From Emydura subglobosa (taxonomy: Eukaryota > Chordata > Testudines > Chelidae), in contig ML679962.1 in assembly GCA_007922225.1 (NCBI GenBank), positions 34,703,563 through 34,767,562 on the forward strand: a stretch of DNA of 64,000 bases, given 5' to 3'. The position numbers and the translations under genes were made by a program. The notes below the pieces were generated by a model. It worked only from the letters and a program-made list of their open reading frames with translations. It searched no databases and was not told the DNA's origin. Shown one piece after another: positions 37,541 through 49,020 of the stretch (the stretch's first letter is position 1; every line of letters starts with the position of its first letter).

Positions 37541-38689
37541 CTCAATGCCCTAAACTGACTGATGGAATTAAAGTTGTGGAGTGAATGCGGTTGCTTTTGA
37601 TCTCTATTCAAGGTGCCATCAAGGGATCTTAATAGGTTGTATCTTAGCACATGCTTTAAAGACTGAAACCTTCACTAAAAAAACCCTCCTGATTTTCACA
37701 CTTGTCTGAAAGAATAGAGGCACAAGCTGGCTTCAAATGCCAGCTGACAGATGGGAAGACAAATGGACTATAGGATTCCTGATCTAAAAAGTCAGAACCA
37801 TGGTCAAGCTAAAGAAACATACATCTCTATTTTGATGTTGACCTCAAAGGGAAGGGGGATGAGTCAACAAAGAGGGCAAAGGGCAGAAAACATCACAAGT
37901 GTGAGGCCAACACTGCTTTGAACTTGAGGACAAATATACTAAATGGTACGAAGTTGACAAAAAAGCTTCTTGACACTCCATGTCTACAAAGTTGGCAGCG
38001 TCTGACCCAAATGGCTCCTCGATTCATTCTCAGTAATGAGCAAAGAGTTAGGAACAGCAAAGCTGCCTGATTCCTCTGTGGCAGTGAAGAAGTTAGTTGT
38101 TTCTCCCAGCCTCAGTTATTTATATAGTCCAGACGTGAGAGACTCATGCGAGGGCAAGAGCAAAGAGCAGTCCATTTGAGAGCTGCATGGGAGCAAGCTA
38201 GCCAATGTCTATGTAACTAATTTTGACTGTCTCCAAGGGTCACAGCAGGATAATATCACCCAGCAACAAGCGGCTTACACATGCAGATCAGTGGTCCCTG
38301 GTAGATGATTTTTACTTGGTTTATATTTGTTTCTATGTTGGTTTGATATAGGAAAATATATGATGCCATCACTATTTATTTTATTTCGCAGAGGCTATGT
38401 TGTATAAAACTCCCCAGAGGACTCTTAACTCTACCCCTTTCCACCATTGCAAAAATGCCAGTGATACAGGTTAGTAATTCAAAGGCCTTCAACTGAATTT
38501 AAATTGCTCCACCAGAAATCTAAAAAACAAAACAAGGGATGGATACTTATTGTTTTTCCGGGGTAGTGAGAAGTGGAGTTTTAGTGTTCTCCTTCGTGCT
38601 GCTTTATCATCACAAGTGTGGACTGATAAAACTGCTTTAATGCCGTCTGTTCCAAGAGCTTGAACTGCATATCTGTGTCGAGTTTCAGA
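37541..38689. other. no gene seen; may include the 5' part of the hAT remnant
   Basis: Nothing was recognised. The 5' end of the broken transposase may begin anywhere after about 38480. Confidence 0.4.
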
Positions 38690-39950
38690 ACTCAACAGTT
38701 TAGCAAGGCAGTTTCATTGCACATCTCTGTACTGGGCAAGCCTAACAATAATTGAAGACTCAGGAATGATCAAGGAATGTTTCCCTGCTGCAACAGATGC
38801 TGTACAAGAAGGAAAGACAAAAGCTGAACTGCATAATGAATTTAAAAAGATTTCTTCATCAAACATGTCATTTGTTTGAAGGACTGAATTGTTGACATCA
38901 GATGTGGTAGATCAGCCTGTTAGCAAAGTGAAACATGATGACTGCTATGTAATGGCAATTGATGAGTCAATTGAAATCTCTGATGTTGCTCAAATGAGCA
39001 TCTTCATTTAATATGTCAATGGCCAGAAGTTAACTAAAGACCTTCTGTTTTTGTCAGTGCGGAAGCAAACAACAGGCCACCACTAATACAGGAGGTGCTA
39101 GGCATTTTAGGGCTGGAATCAAAGAGGTCATAATGCCCTTAATAGCAGCTGATGCTCCAGCTATTATATGACTGGCTGTGAACAATAACATCTGACATAC
39201 CTCTACCAGCTGAATTCAGGTTGGTGATCATCAGTGCCTTGTCCAGCTAGCAGTTCTCTGAAGTGAATTAAAAGCAAGATATTAAAATGCCACTGTATTA
39301 CCCAGAAATGTCGGCATCTGTCTAAGGCTGACATCCATTCCTCATGCTGAGTATTCCAGAATTCTCTTGATGGGGTTGCTGTTGAAGATAATTTGCTGAG
39401 CACGATGATGTTTTTGATGGCTTGATCAAAATAAAGACGCTACTTGGTAGAAATGAAGAAAGTTATTTTCAGAATTAAAACAACAGATTTTTCCCCCCAT
39501 CCTACATAATTATTCCAGAAGGAAAAAACCAACAGCATCTAGATTTTTGTGTATTTGTTTTTGGCATTGGTATAATGGACCTGAACAATCTCAGAGAAAG
39601 ACAGAATGTTTAAAAAATGAAGAAAAATCCCTACATGTTTGAAATGACTCCATCACGTCAGGAGAAGTTTAAATTTTCTAGCAGGATCGTCACTTAAAAA
39701 AAATGAGAGAGAGAGAGAAAGGAGGACAAATTTCTGCAAGACAATTTGCAACTGGATTGTACTTTCACTAGGAGAATTAAAAAACTGACAGACTGTAAAA
39801 TCTATCTCATGGCCTTTGGACCATATTTTGAAGATTTTTCTGGAGAGGAAAGTCTTTGCTGAGCATGATCAATAATACTCTGGCTGAAACTGATGGGAAA
39901 ATAGGAGCAGATTTAACTAGTCAGGGAAGCATTCAGCGTAGATTTTGATC
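38690..39950 (+). pseudogene. degenerate hAT transposase (ZBED5/GTF2IRD2-like)
   Basis: Plus-strand frames around 38940-39050 translate to a block resembling the hAT catalytic start (MAIDESIEISDVAQMSIFI then a stop). Downstream, at 39570-39860, are fragments such as MDLNNLRE and a MAFGPYFEDFSGEE-type block. Multiple stops and frame changes break it. The 5' boundary is approximate. The order and motifs match the hAT transposase lineage that gave rise to ZBED5-, EPM2AIP1- and GTF2IRD2-like genes. Confidence 0.7.
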
Positions 39951-40289
39951 AGGGCTGTGCTGACAGACCTGATCTGCAGGCCCTTTTCTGACACAAAGCA
40001 AAATACTTTGAGCAATTTCCATTTTCCTCACTAAACCTGGGCTGTCTAGTACCTAGCAAAAGCTCTGGAATTTGTTCAAAATGGTCATGCAGCTTTTCTA
40101 ATATGGCAGATCTACAGTCGTCAGACATTAATAGAGCATGTGCATTACTTCCTTGGGGAAAGCAGTAGCTGGCCAAAAAAACTAGCCAGCTCCATTCTGT
40201 CCTGCCTGCCAAGGATTGCCTGAGCTCTGCACCACAGGAGCATCCCACTGAGACCAATTATAGATCAACACCCCTTTTTAAACTCAGAA

Positions 40290-41162
40290 AGGTCATGATT
40301 GCAGATGAGAGCAGGCTGGGAGGAGTTGCAGATGCTGTGGAGGATAGGATTAAAATCCAAAATGAGCTGGACAAACTGGAGAAATGGTCCAACCCAAATC
40401 AGATGAAATTCAATACGGACAAATGCAAAGTGCTCCGCTTAGGAAGGAACAATCAGTTGCACACATACATAATGGGAAACAACTTCCTAGGAAAGAGTAC
40501 TGCAGAAAGGGATCTAGGGGGTCATAGTGGGTCACAAGCTAAATATGAGTCAACAGTGTAACACCGTTGCAAAAAAAGCAAACGTCATTCTGAGGTGTAT
40601 TGGCAGGAGAGCTGTAAGCAAGACTTGAAAAGTAATACTGCCGCTCTACTCTGCGAGGATTACGCCAGGTCTGGGCACCACAGTTCAGGAAAGATGTGGA
40701 GGCAGTCCAGAGAAAAGCAACAAAAATGATGAAAGGTCTAGAAAACATGACCTCTGAATGAAGATTGAAAAAAGTGGGTTTGTTGAGGCTGGAGAAGAGA
40801 AGACTGAGGTGGGAACGTGGGAACACTTTTCAAGTACATAAAAGGTTAGTACAAGGAGGAGGGAGAAAAATTGCTCTCGTTAACCTCTGAGCTGGGACAA
40901 GAAGCAATGGGCTTGAATTGCAGTCAGGACGGTTCAGGTTGGACATTAGGAAAAACTTCTTGTCAGGGTAGTTAAGCACTGGAATAAATTGCCAAGGGAG
41001 GTTGTGGAATTCACATCATTGGAGGTTTTTAAGAGCAGGTTAGACAAACACCTGTCAGAGATGGTCTAGACAATGCTTGGTCCTGCCATAAGTGCAGGGG
41101 GCTGGATGAGATGCACTCGCAAGGTCCCTTCCAGTCCTACGATTCTCTGAGTCTATGATCTT
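40290..41162 (+). mobile_element. CR1 LINE, 3' part with ORF2 C terminus
   Basis: The first about 270 bases hold an open frame with reverse-transcriptase C-terminal phrases (landmarks KLEKWSNPNQMKFN and KCKVLRLGR) typical of CR1 ORF2. A non-coding tail follows that ends in GTCCCTTCCAGTCCTACGAT. It is 5'-truncated and carries stops after about 40560, so it is inactive. It lies just after the hAT transposase remnant, on the same strand. Confidence 0.9.
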
Positions 41163-41164
41163 GG

Positions 41165-41240
41165 AGGGCCTGGCCCAGCAATGATTGGAGTCAGTGGAAA
41201 GATTGCCACTAACTTTAATGGACACTGGATCAGGTCTATG
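41165..41240. repeat. palindrome-family copy
   Basis: It shows the same order as the copy at 45748-45821: 'gagtcagtggaaagattgccactaactttaatgg' between 'cctggcc' and 'ggatcaggtc' ends. Confidence 0.5.
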
Positions 41241-41689
41241 GTACCTGCCTTGGAGAAAGGAGTGAGAGATTCCTTGGCTGACTTTGAGCCTCGCCAGGAC
41301 CTGTAGTCAGTGAATGCTACGAACTGCCATTGAAATAGAGGAGAGCTTTACCTGATTGGGCCCTAAAACTGGGCAGTGTGCGCGGAAACCTAAGCTTGAT
41401 CATGGGGTGAATCTGGGGGTCCTTATTCAAGCAACTCCCCAGTAAGAGTTTCTCCTGAGCAAAGACTGTGCAAACAATGAGTAAGGATATCAGGCCTTGG
41501 CTTTAGATACACACCTTCATGGACATCCACATCCTACATCCTTCCCCCCCTTTTGTCTCTGGTCTCTTTTTTACTTCCCCTGGCCCTGTTTTTGCACCCC
41601 ATGCCTCCTCTCTGCTCCTTTCCACACCTGCCTCCATGACTGCTTTAATGCTCCCCTTTATACCTGGCCCTCCTTTGCTCCCCTCCCTC

Positions 41690-41948
41690 TGGCTCCAGCA
41701 GGGACCCCAGCACCTAGGGACCCGGGCGGAGAGCTCTGCCATACTCCCTGCTACAGCTGGGGGAGGGAAACACTGATCTCCCATCCCCTTGGCTGCAGGA
41801 AGGAGCCTGCCCCCCATCTTTTAGCCCCATGGCAACGCGCTGTGCCTGGGTCCTTAAGGCAGCATTCCCTTCTGCAGCCAGGGGGAGGGGCTGTGGCAGG
41901 CCAGTTTAAAAGCCCCGTGGGCCACAGGTTGGGAAGCACTGCCCCAGC
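41690..41948. repeat. GC-rich repeat with hAT-like right end
   Basis: The right edge read in reverse (GGCAGTGCTTCCCAACCTGT) resembles hAT/Charlie-type ends. No matching left terminus with a target duplication was found, so it may be truncated. The open frames in it look non-coding. Confidence 0.4.
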
Positions 41949-42550
41949 TGCATGCATTGGCTCCCAGCTTTACTGAAGACTTTTGGGGGCATGAGTTTCA
42001 CTTACACAAAGGCTGCTTTATATTGCTCGGGCCGTGCAAAGAGGCCTTAAGTCAGTGTGCGTATAATTTAGGCCCACTTAAAGCTGCTCTCCGCTGCAAC
42101 CTTAGTACAACTGATAGTCGGGTCCTCTGCCTTAAAAACGACCACCTTTGCGACTACCAGTGCGGCACCACTGATGGTAGCCACAGCGGGAGACGTGAGA
42201 GAGAGAGAGAGTGTATAAAGGGCATAGCAGGAATGTAGACAAAGGGTCATAATCTTAAATACTTGCCCAACACAAAATAACAAAGATTCCGGAGGTGTAA
42301 GAATATGTCGTGGGGTTCTTCTCTTTTTATAATATGAGCAGCACCGTAAGGTATAATGTTACTTTAATGCATTTACCAAAAGTAATTGCATAACACTAAA
42401 GCCATTAGCCTGCAGACAAACGCTCGTGCCGCCACAAAACCCTGTTCAAAACAGGGGCGTAAGAAGGGTCTCCTGTTTTGTCACCAGGGTCCACTCATGC
42501 AGAGAATCAGTATCCGAAATGGCTATCATATACATTCCTATTTAAAGGCG

Positions 42551-42612
42551 TGATCTCAGACCCACTGAAGTCAATGGGAGTCTTTCTCTTGACTTTAGTG
42601 GGCTATGGCCCC
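42551..42612. repeat. palindrome-family copy
   Basis: 'gacccactgaagtcaatgggagtctttctcttgactttagtgggctatggcc' folds on its CACTGAAGTCAA and TTGACTTTAGTG arms. Confidence 0.55.
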
Positions 42613-42799
42613 GGCTATAAACTCCACAACCTGAAGTTCTTAGAAACTGTAAATTGTTCCTATACAGCCTGTAAACACTTCAATGCAGGGATCTGACTTC
42701 GATGTGTTTCCCATGAAGCACCTAGCACACCTGTTGGCACTTTAAAATAATTCATTAATAAATAACATTATTAATAACAATGTTATCTTGCCTTCTGTG

Positions 42800-44270
42800 G
42801 GAATTTTGCCTGACAAGGGATTACAGGATGGAGTTCCAAGACACACTGAAGTCATCTTGTATATTCAAATACTGTGCTTGGATTTTAGTATCGTTACAAA
42901 GTTGTTGACAGAAGCAAAAAGGTGCCCTGCTTTCTCTCTGAATACTTCAGTTTAGAAGGCAGTAGAGACATTTGTGCATTTTAATACATTTTCATATTCC
43001 ACATAAGTCATTTTGTCTGGTGTAATGGTAAGTGCACGCAGCTATTAATGTTTTCAGGAATGAAAATGTTTACGGAAAGGTAATGGAAACCAGACATTTA
43101 ATAACATTTTCATTTTGCATGTTTAAATATTCATAACTATGTTCATAAAACCACATTTGCTCTCCGAAAGCGCTAGTGATTGTGTTTATGAAATGCAGTA
43201 GTTCTTGAATGCCCCTTCATTGCATCAATTTCTTTTGCAGAATGCTATTTACTCAGATTGTGGCACTGACAATTAGCTTTTATGTAAAAGATTGGCCAAG
43301 ATTAAGAGCAGAAGGTAACAGGAAAGAAAACATTTTCAGAACCAATACATGTTTCATTGATGTGCATCTGTGACTCTAAACTTTGTATGGGACATTTGTG
43401 GTGGCATAATTCTTTCATAGTGACAATGTATTGTCAATTTGGAGGTATACGTTTCTTAACCTACTATAAAACAATGAAACCTGGAAATATTAAATCAGTT
43501 ATAATAAAAGTTGAATGCTGATAAACTTCCAATAAAAAGTGTTCTCTTTACTAAATATATTTTCTTTTCAGTAAAATAAATTAACATGAGCTCAGATTCA
43601 CTTTGGTATTACAGTTGCTCTAGTTCCTTAACAGTGTTTTTAAAAATTGATCAAGTAGCCTTACTCTGAAATTGGGATTATAAAAAATGTGGAGTTCATT
43701 GCAGTGCCATCCTGAATAAGGCAGCATCACATGGACTCTAGAGTAGAGCATGGGATATCTTATACATTAAAACTGAATAGAAATGAAGATATTCTTAATA
43801 ATTAGTGTTTGCAGAAGTTACCTCAACAGTTTGGGCCCGCTGAAATCAATGGAAAGGTTTCCACTGCTGCCAGTGCATGTTGAATCAAGACCTTAATCCT
43901 CAAATTGCATCAATTTCAAGCCAAGATTTTCAAAAGTGGCTAATGATTTTGTTGGGCTCATTTTTCTGGTGCCCAGCTGGAAACACCAAATGTCACAGGG
44001 CTAAACCTTGGTCTCACTGAGGTCATTGAGAATTCCTTGCATGGAACACTTGAAAGACTGGGAGTAAACATGAGGGAGAAGAGATGACACATGGCATTTA
44101 TTTTATTTTGCATCGTATTGATTCCTTGGCATAAACCAATTGAATGTTTTTGAAAACATCAGAGCGAATAATATAATCCTCTTGTGGGGTTCATTTAAAA
44201 ATCAACATATAGACTGAGATTAAAAGTACAAAATATCTATAAATACCATTACAGGATTGCTAACTTTCTG
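42800..44270. other. repeat-poor AT-rich block, candidate conserved element
   Basis: No coding signal and no recognised repeat. The segment near 43080-43330 has octamer-like TTTGCATG and many preserved-looking AT-rich words, resembling conserved non-coding elements near developmental genes. Conservation was not tested. Confidence 0.4.
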
Positions 44271-44276
44271 GCAATT

Positions 44277-44280
<4 letters not shown>

Positions 44281-44338
<58 letters not shown>
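44281..44338 (+). repeat. (TC)n(TA)n microsatellite
   Basis: Fifteen CT units run directly into fourteen AT units, a compound dinucleotide repeat likely to be length-polymorphic. Confidence 0.95.
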
Positions 44339-44343
<5 letters not shown>

Positions 44344-44649
44344 GATATGAAAAACATTATTGCCTTCTACTCCTTGTGATTGCAGAGAAAAGTAGAAAGT
44401 GACCCAAAAACCCAGAAGGCAAAGACAAGGACCCCAATTTTTAAAAAATCATGAAATTAAAGATAGTGTCATGATTTTAGGTCCTGATACATTATTTTTT
44501 CAAATGATTTGGGATGGCAATACCAACAATCATTACATTCACGTGGCATTTTCTCTCTAGCAAAAAAAGGATGGGAAAAGTTCATATTTCATTTGGATAC
44601 AGATTTGAAGTACACCTTATTTCATTCATTCAGATTTAATCCTACAAAC

Positions 44650-44825
44650 ACTTACTCACATGAGTAGCCCTGATTCTCTGAAGTCAATCGGGCTTCTGGT
44701 ATAAGTCCCCAATCTTGGCAAACCTGAGCAAATTTACTCACACAACTTGTCAATTTTATTGGGACTAGTCATGTGAGTAAAGCTGCTTGTGTACTTATGT
44801 AAGTATTTGTAAAATCTGGTCTTAA
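44650..44825. repeat. palindrome-family copy, extended
   Basis: Inverted blocks 'ctcacatgagtag' and 'ctagtcatgtgag' flank the centre. This longer version resembles 37181-37330 and 35813-35916, which share 'agcatgt' and 'gcttaa' phrases. Confidence 0.5.
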
Positions 44826-45747
44826 ATCTATATTATTCATGTGATTAAAGAGAGCCATGACTTGCTCCCTACTTTGTGAAATGTGAGTTTTAACCTTAAA
44901 AATTATTCAGTAAAAGCATTTTTATGTAATTAGGAGTTTATCAGTAATGTTTGAGAGACTTCAAATCCACTGATTTAAAGGGACCCTGAAAGTGGACATT
45001 TGAGTATTTCGTAATAAAGAAATGTGTCAAAGCACTGGGAACCCAAAACATAACAGCATTGTGCTAATGAATGAAAAAGAGCCAAGTGAAAATAAGTAGA
45101 AATGGAGTGAAAAGAATCGGCTACATTTTGTTGCCCAAAGCAGTAATATGATTTTGCTGTGCAAATGATAAATAGATCAGCGGCACACATGATAAAAGGT
45201 AAAGGAGAACTTAAAGTTCTCTCACTTCCAGTAACGTAAGGTGGTGTTAGTAAGACTGGTAAGGAATTTAAACAGAGAGATTGAGCTATCTAGACATGAT
45301 TTTTATTTGAGGCAAAATCCTACGGGCCTATGCAACTCCTTCAGGGACTTTCTGCAATTGTTACATTTTCCAAAGCAAAAAGCTCTCATGCACACACAGC
45401 CCTTAAGATATGGGAACCAAAGTGCTGTCGGCTTACATTGACTGATACAATACTATCAGCAAGGAGCCATGTCTGGGACTGGGACACATCCACTGCTGAT
45501 CCTGCAACAGGATGAGCTCCCTCAACTCCCATTGAAAGGAACAGGAATTGAGCGAGTGTGGCAGGATAAGGCCCTCACAATCTACGCAGCGGAACAGTGT
45601 TTGTTCCACATCTTACACTGGACAGCAGAGGACTGGTTCACCTTCCTCCGCCTTCTCCTCCTCTTCCTCCCACACCAACTTCAGCCTGTGTAACAGTAAA
45701 AAGAGACAAGCGGGAAGCAGGGTGTGCCAGGAATCAAACGCAGCTAG

Positions 45748-45821
45748 GGCCTGATCCAAAGCCCATTGAAGTCAATGGAAAGATTGCCATTATCTTCAGT
45801 GGTCTTTGGACCAGGGCCTTA
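45748..45821. repeat. palindrome-family copy
   Basis: 'gggcctgatccaaagcccattgaagtcaatggaaagattgccattatcttcagtggtctttggaccagggcct' folds end to end as an imperfect hairpin. Confidence 0.6.
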
Positions 45822-47639
45822 GTGTACATGTTAAGTATCCAAAATGGCTGCATAACAGCCATTTTGTATCTCTGGAGTTACTGCAGGCTCCAACCAGCAG
45901 CATCTGCCCTTCTGAAAGACTCCAAAGGCATGGGAATAATGTATATCCAATACTACCACATGCAGGTGTGTGTGTCACTTTTTATTATTCACGATGTGGA
46001 CCTGGTGCAAGACTTACTACCATGCATCGCGCATAGCAGTAAACCCCGAGATTTGAATGTAAGCACATCATCAGGCCCTATGAAAATGGAATTTAACCAA
46101 CTCAGCGTCAGGTGTGCTCACTGCAAAGCCGAGTTCTGGCAATTCAAAAGCTGATGCAAGTGAACAAGCTACCCGAATAAAAATGCTCAGCTACACTCTT
46201 TTTATTCAACTTTCCTGGACTGCAAACTGATGGAGCCAAGAAGCAGTTACTTGTGGTCCTTACCGCAGCTTTACCTACAAGAACATCTCAACAGCAGAGT
46301 ACCTTGTTCACTGAGACTCAAACTCAGCATCCCAAAATTAAAATATATCTGCTCAGACCTCGGATCACTTGCTTCCCTAGACTTTGCATACAGAGCGTCC
46401 ATTGACAGCACGGAGAGCAGATAGCCTTAAGAATATTCCTAAATCAGTGTTAGCCTCTTCTGCCAAATCTGCGGAAGACAGGTCCCAAGCTCTTGGGAGT
46501 ATTCTCATTGGCTTCCATTACATGAACAAATAAGGTACACGTGGATATACATTTGCAGGAGATGGCCTATGTTTTTAACCAACGCCGCTGTTGTATCACG
46601 GTTAAACAAGTGTCTTATTTCAACTGATGTGCAGGTGAGCCCGTGTGCCTCAAATTATTTGTTTTTGCAGGCAGCACAATTTAAGATGATTTTTCCACAG
46701 AAAGCATAACGCTGTCTTCCAAACTCGTCCTCTCCGAAAACAGTAATAGATCTCTGCAGAGACACTTTCCCGCATAATTAGATGGACCATAGTAACAGGG
46801 TTTGTGTTGAGGCACTCCATCAGCACAGTTGGAAGCGTCAGGCTGAAGAGTTAGCACTAGCTCATATGCAATGTTTTCAGATTAGAAACACACTGTTTTG
46901 GTTTGTTTTGGGGTTTTTTTAATGGGGAATGTGCAAACTAGGACAGCACTGGTTGCTCCAGAAACCAGGGAACATAAGAGCCAAAAAAGAGTTACTATAG
47001 GAACTTAATTAATGGGGTAGTAGTACTCTTGATCACATGCCTTCAAACTGTGTGCAATCACAAGCTGCTTAAAGCACCCCAGACCTGCAAACAAAATATG
47101 ATTTTCAAAACCTTGCACCTAAAGTATGCAAAGATGCAAAAACAATCATAGTTCATACCCACAAAGGAACCAGAATATTAAAGGATCATAAAGCAGGACA
47201 GAAGAGGAATAGGGCAGGCTCATCAGCTGCTTTTGCTTAGATTCTTTATTATGCAATGAATCCTTGTTATCGCTTGGGAGGGGGAAAAAAAAAAAAAAAA
47301 AAAAAAAAAACTTCCTGGGGTCTGTATATTTGGGCAAAATCCTGCTACGTTTACTTATGCAAATCAGCTGGGTGACTTCATTGGCGCGGGCAGCAGGCTG
47401 TGGCCCTTCATTCGTGCACGCCGGGACTCTGTTGGGTGAAGGCACATGTGATAAAAATGCAGCTCCATCATTAATGCTGAAGCAGTGAAACAACTGTGGC
47501 ACCAACAATACAGGAGCCATCTTTTAAACCCCTCCCCCAGCCACAGGCCAGCAAAAAAAAAAAAAAAAAAAGACAGAGACAGACAGACAGACTTTGGCTC
47601 CCCATGTGATCACGGACTGCCCCGGGCACAACCCCCGAC
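45822..47639. other. no gene seen
   Basis: Apart from poly(A) runs near the end, no feature was recognised. Confidence 0.5.
47285..47310 (+). repeat. poly(A) run
   Basis: A 26-base A homopolymer. Others of 16-21 bases lie at 7411-7426, 20302-20320, 30187-30207, 47553-47571 (followed by a GACA-rich run) and 57179-57196. No attached retroelement body is clear for most. Confidence 0.9.
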
Positions 47640-49020
47640 ATTTGGAAATGGGGACTCAGCCCCTCCCCCAATGCTCAGCTTTGCTTTAAAAAAAGATCAT
47701 CATTTTGTAAAGCAGAGGGAAAGGGGGGGGCTCCCTCCTGCTGGGGGGGGGGGGGATGAGCCCTGCGGGTGCCCCGGCTTCCCGGGCAGCATACAAACAC
47801 ATCAGCCAGGCCTCTTGCCAGCCTTGCTCGTGGCCCTCGCTGACACCCCCCCGCCGCGCCCAGGGACCACGCAGCTGCCCCAGGGGTGGGCCGGCCCGCA
47901 CCCCGACACCTGCAGGTGGCCGCAGCGGCGCGGGCCCCGCCCCCTAGAGCCCCGCCCCCCCCCCCCACAGCCCGGCCCGGCGGGGGGGGGGGGGGGGGGG
48001 AGCCGGCGCGGGGCCCGGCCCCGAGCCCCTGCCCCCCCCCCGCCGCCCCTTTGCAGAGCGCTCGCGCCGCCCGCCCCGCGGGGAAGGAGCAGCCGCTGCC
48101 CGGCTCTTTCAAAGCGGCTTGGAAGGGGAGCGGGCCCCGGCCCCCCCCCCTCCGGCAGGAGACTCCCCCCACCGCCGGCTGGGCCTCCCCCCCCCACGAG
48201 TCGGGGGGCGCTGCCGCCGCCGGTCTTTGCGGGATTCAACCCGCGCGCCCCTCCCCCCCTTCACTGGCGGGGAGGCTCGCTCCTGACCCGCCTACCCCCC
48301 CCCCCCCCTCCCCCCACACACACACTAAGCAGCAAACCACCACCACCACCCCCCGCAGGCCGGTGCCTGGCGGGCGGAGAGGCAGGTTATTGCGGGCCAG
48401 GCTTTTAAGCCCCGTCTATAAATAAACCGGGCCTGCAGAATCGAAGCAAATCGAAGCGACGCTGGGGGACAGACGGACGGACGGACACACGGCGGCCGGC
48501 CCGGCGCGGGTGCAAGAGCCGCTGCCAGGGTCCCGCCCACACCTCCTCGGGGCCAGCAACCAGGAGCCGGCCTGGAAACTGCTTCTCGCGCGGTCCCCCG
48601 CCTCCGGTGCAGGGATCCGGATTGCCAGGGCCCGGAGCTCCGCTCCGTTTCTCCCCGCCCGGCTCCCGGCGGTTCCTGCCCCGCAGCGCCCTGGGCTGAA
48701 TGCAAAGCGCCCGGCCGCCTGCCTGCCCCGGCCACTTGTTGGCAGCCCCCTAACCAGCCGGGCCCGCCCCTCCTCGCATGGAGCTCGCCCGCCAGAGCGC
48801 CGCGGGGCTGGGGCTGCAGCGACCCTGTCTGAGCCCCTGGCAAACATCCCAGCCCCGGCCCTGCCCCGTGAGCATTTCGCGCGGGATTCCAGCCACACGC
48901 GGGCTAGCACCCGCGTTCCCTGCTCCGGAGTCGATTTGAAATCGGCTCTCCCTGCGACCCCCAGGCGCTGCCGTTAGAGGTGTATTCTCCGGAGGTGGGA
49001 CTGTGACAGCACCCACGCCT
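47640..49020. promoter_or_regulatory. unassigned CpG island downstream of ZIC3
   Basis: A sharply bounded GC- and CpG-rich block lies about 3.2 kb beyond the ZIC3 stop and about 2.4 kb beyond its likely poly(A) site. It contains many C and G homopolymers, GC boxes, and a TATA-like TATAAATA at about 48417-48424 on the plus strand. Open frames here code only proline/glycine/arginine low-complexity sequence and match no family I recognise. It could be the promoter of a non-coding RNA, a methylation-sensitive regulatory island, or a 5' exon of an unseen gene. Confidence 0.6.

Noticed and set aside
45597..46154. 185-codon plus-strand frame
   Set aside because: It spans a palindromic repeat copy and has no family resemblance or codon pattern of a gene.
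47485..48408. 307-codon proline-rich open frame in the downstream CpG island
   Set aside because: It runs through poly(A) and poly(C) tracts and codes only low-complexity sequence; overlapping frames on both strands are equally open. No start, splice or domain support.
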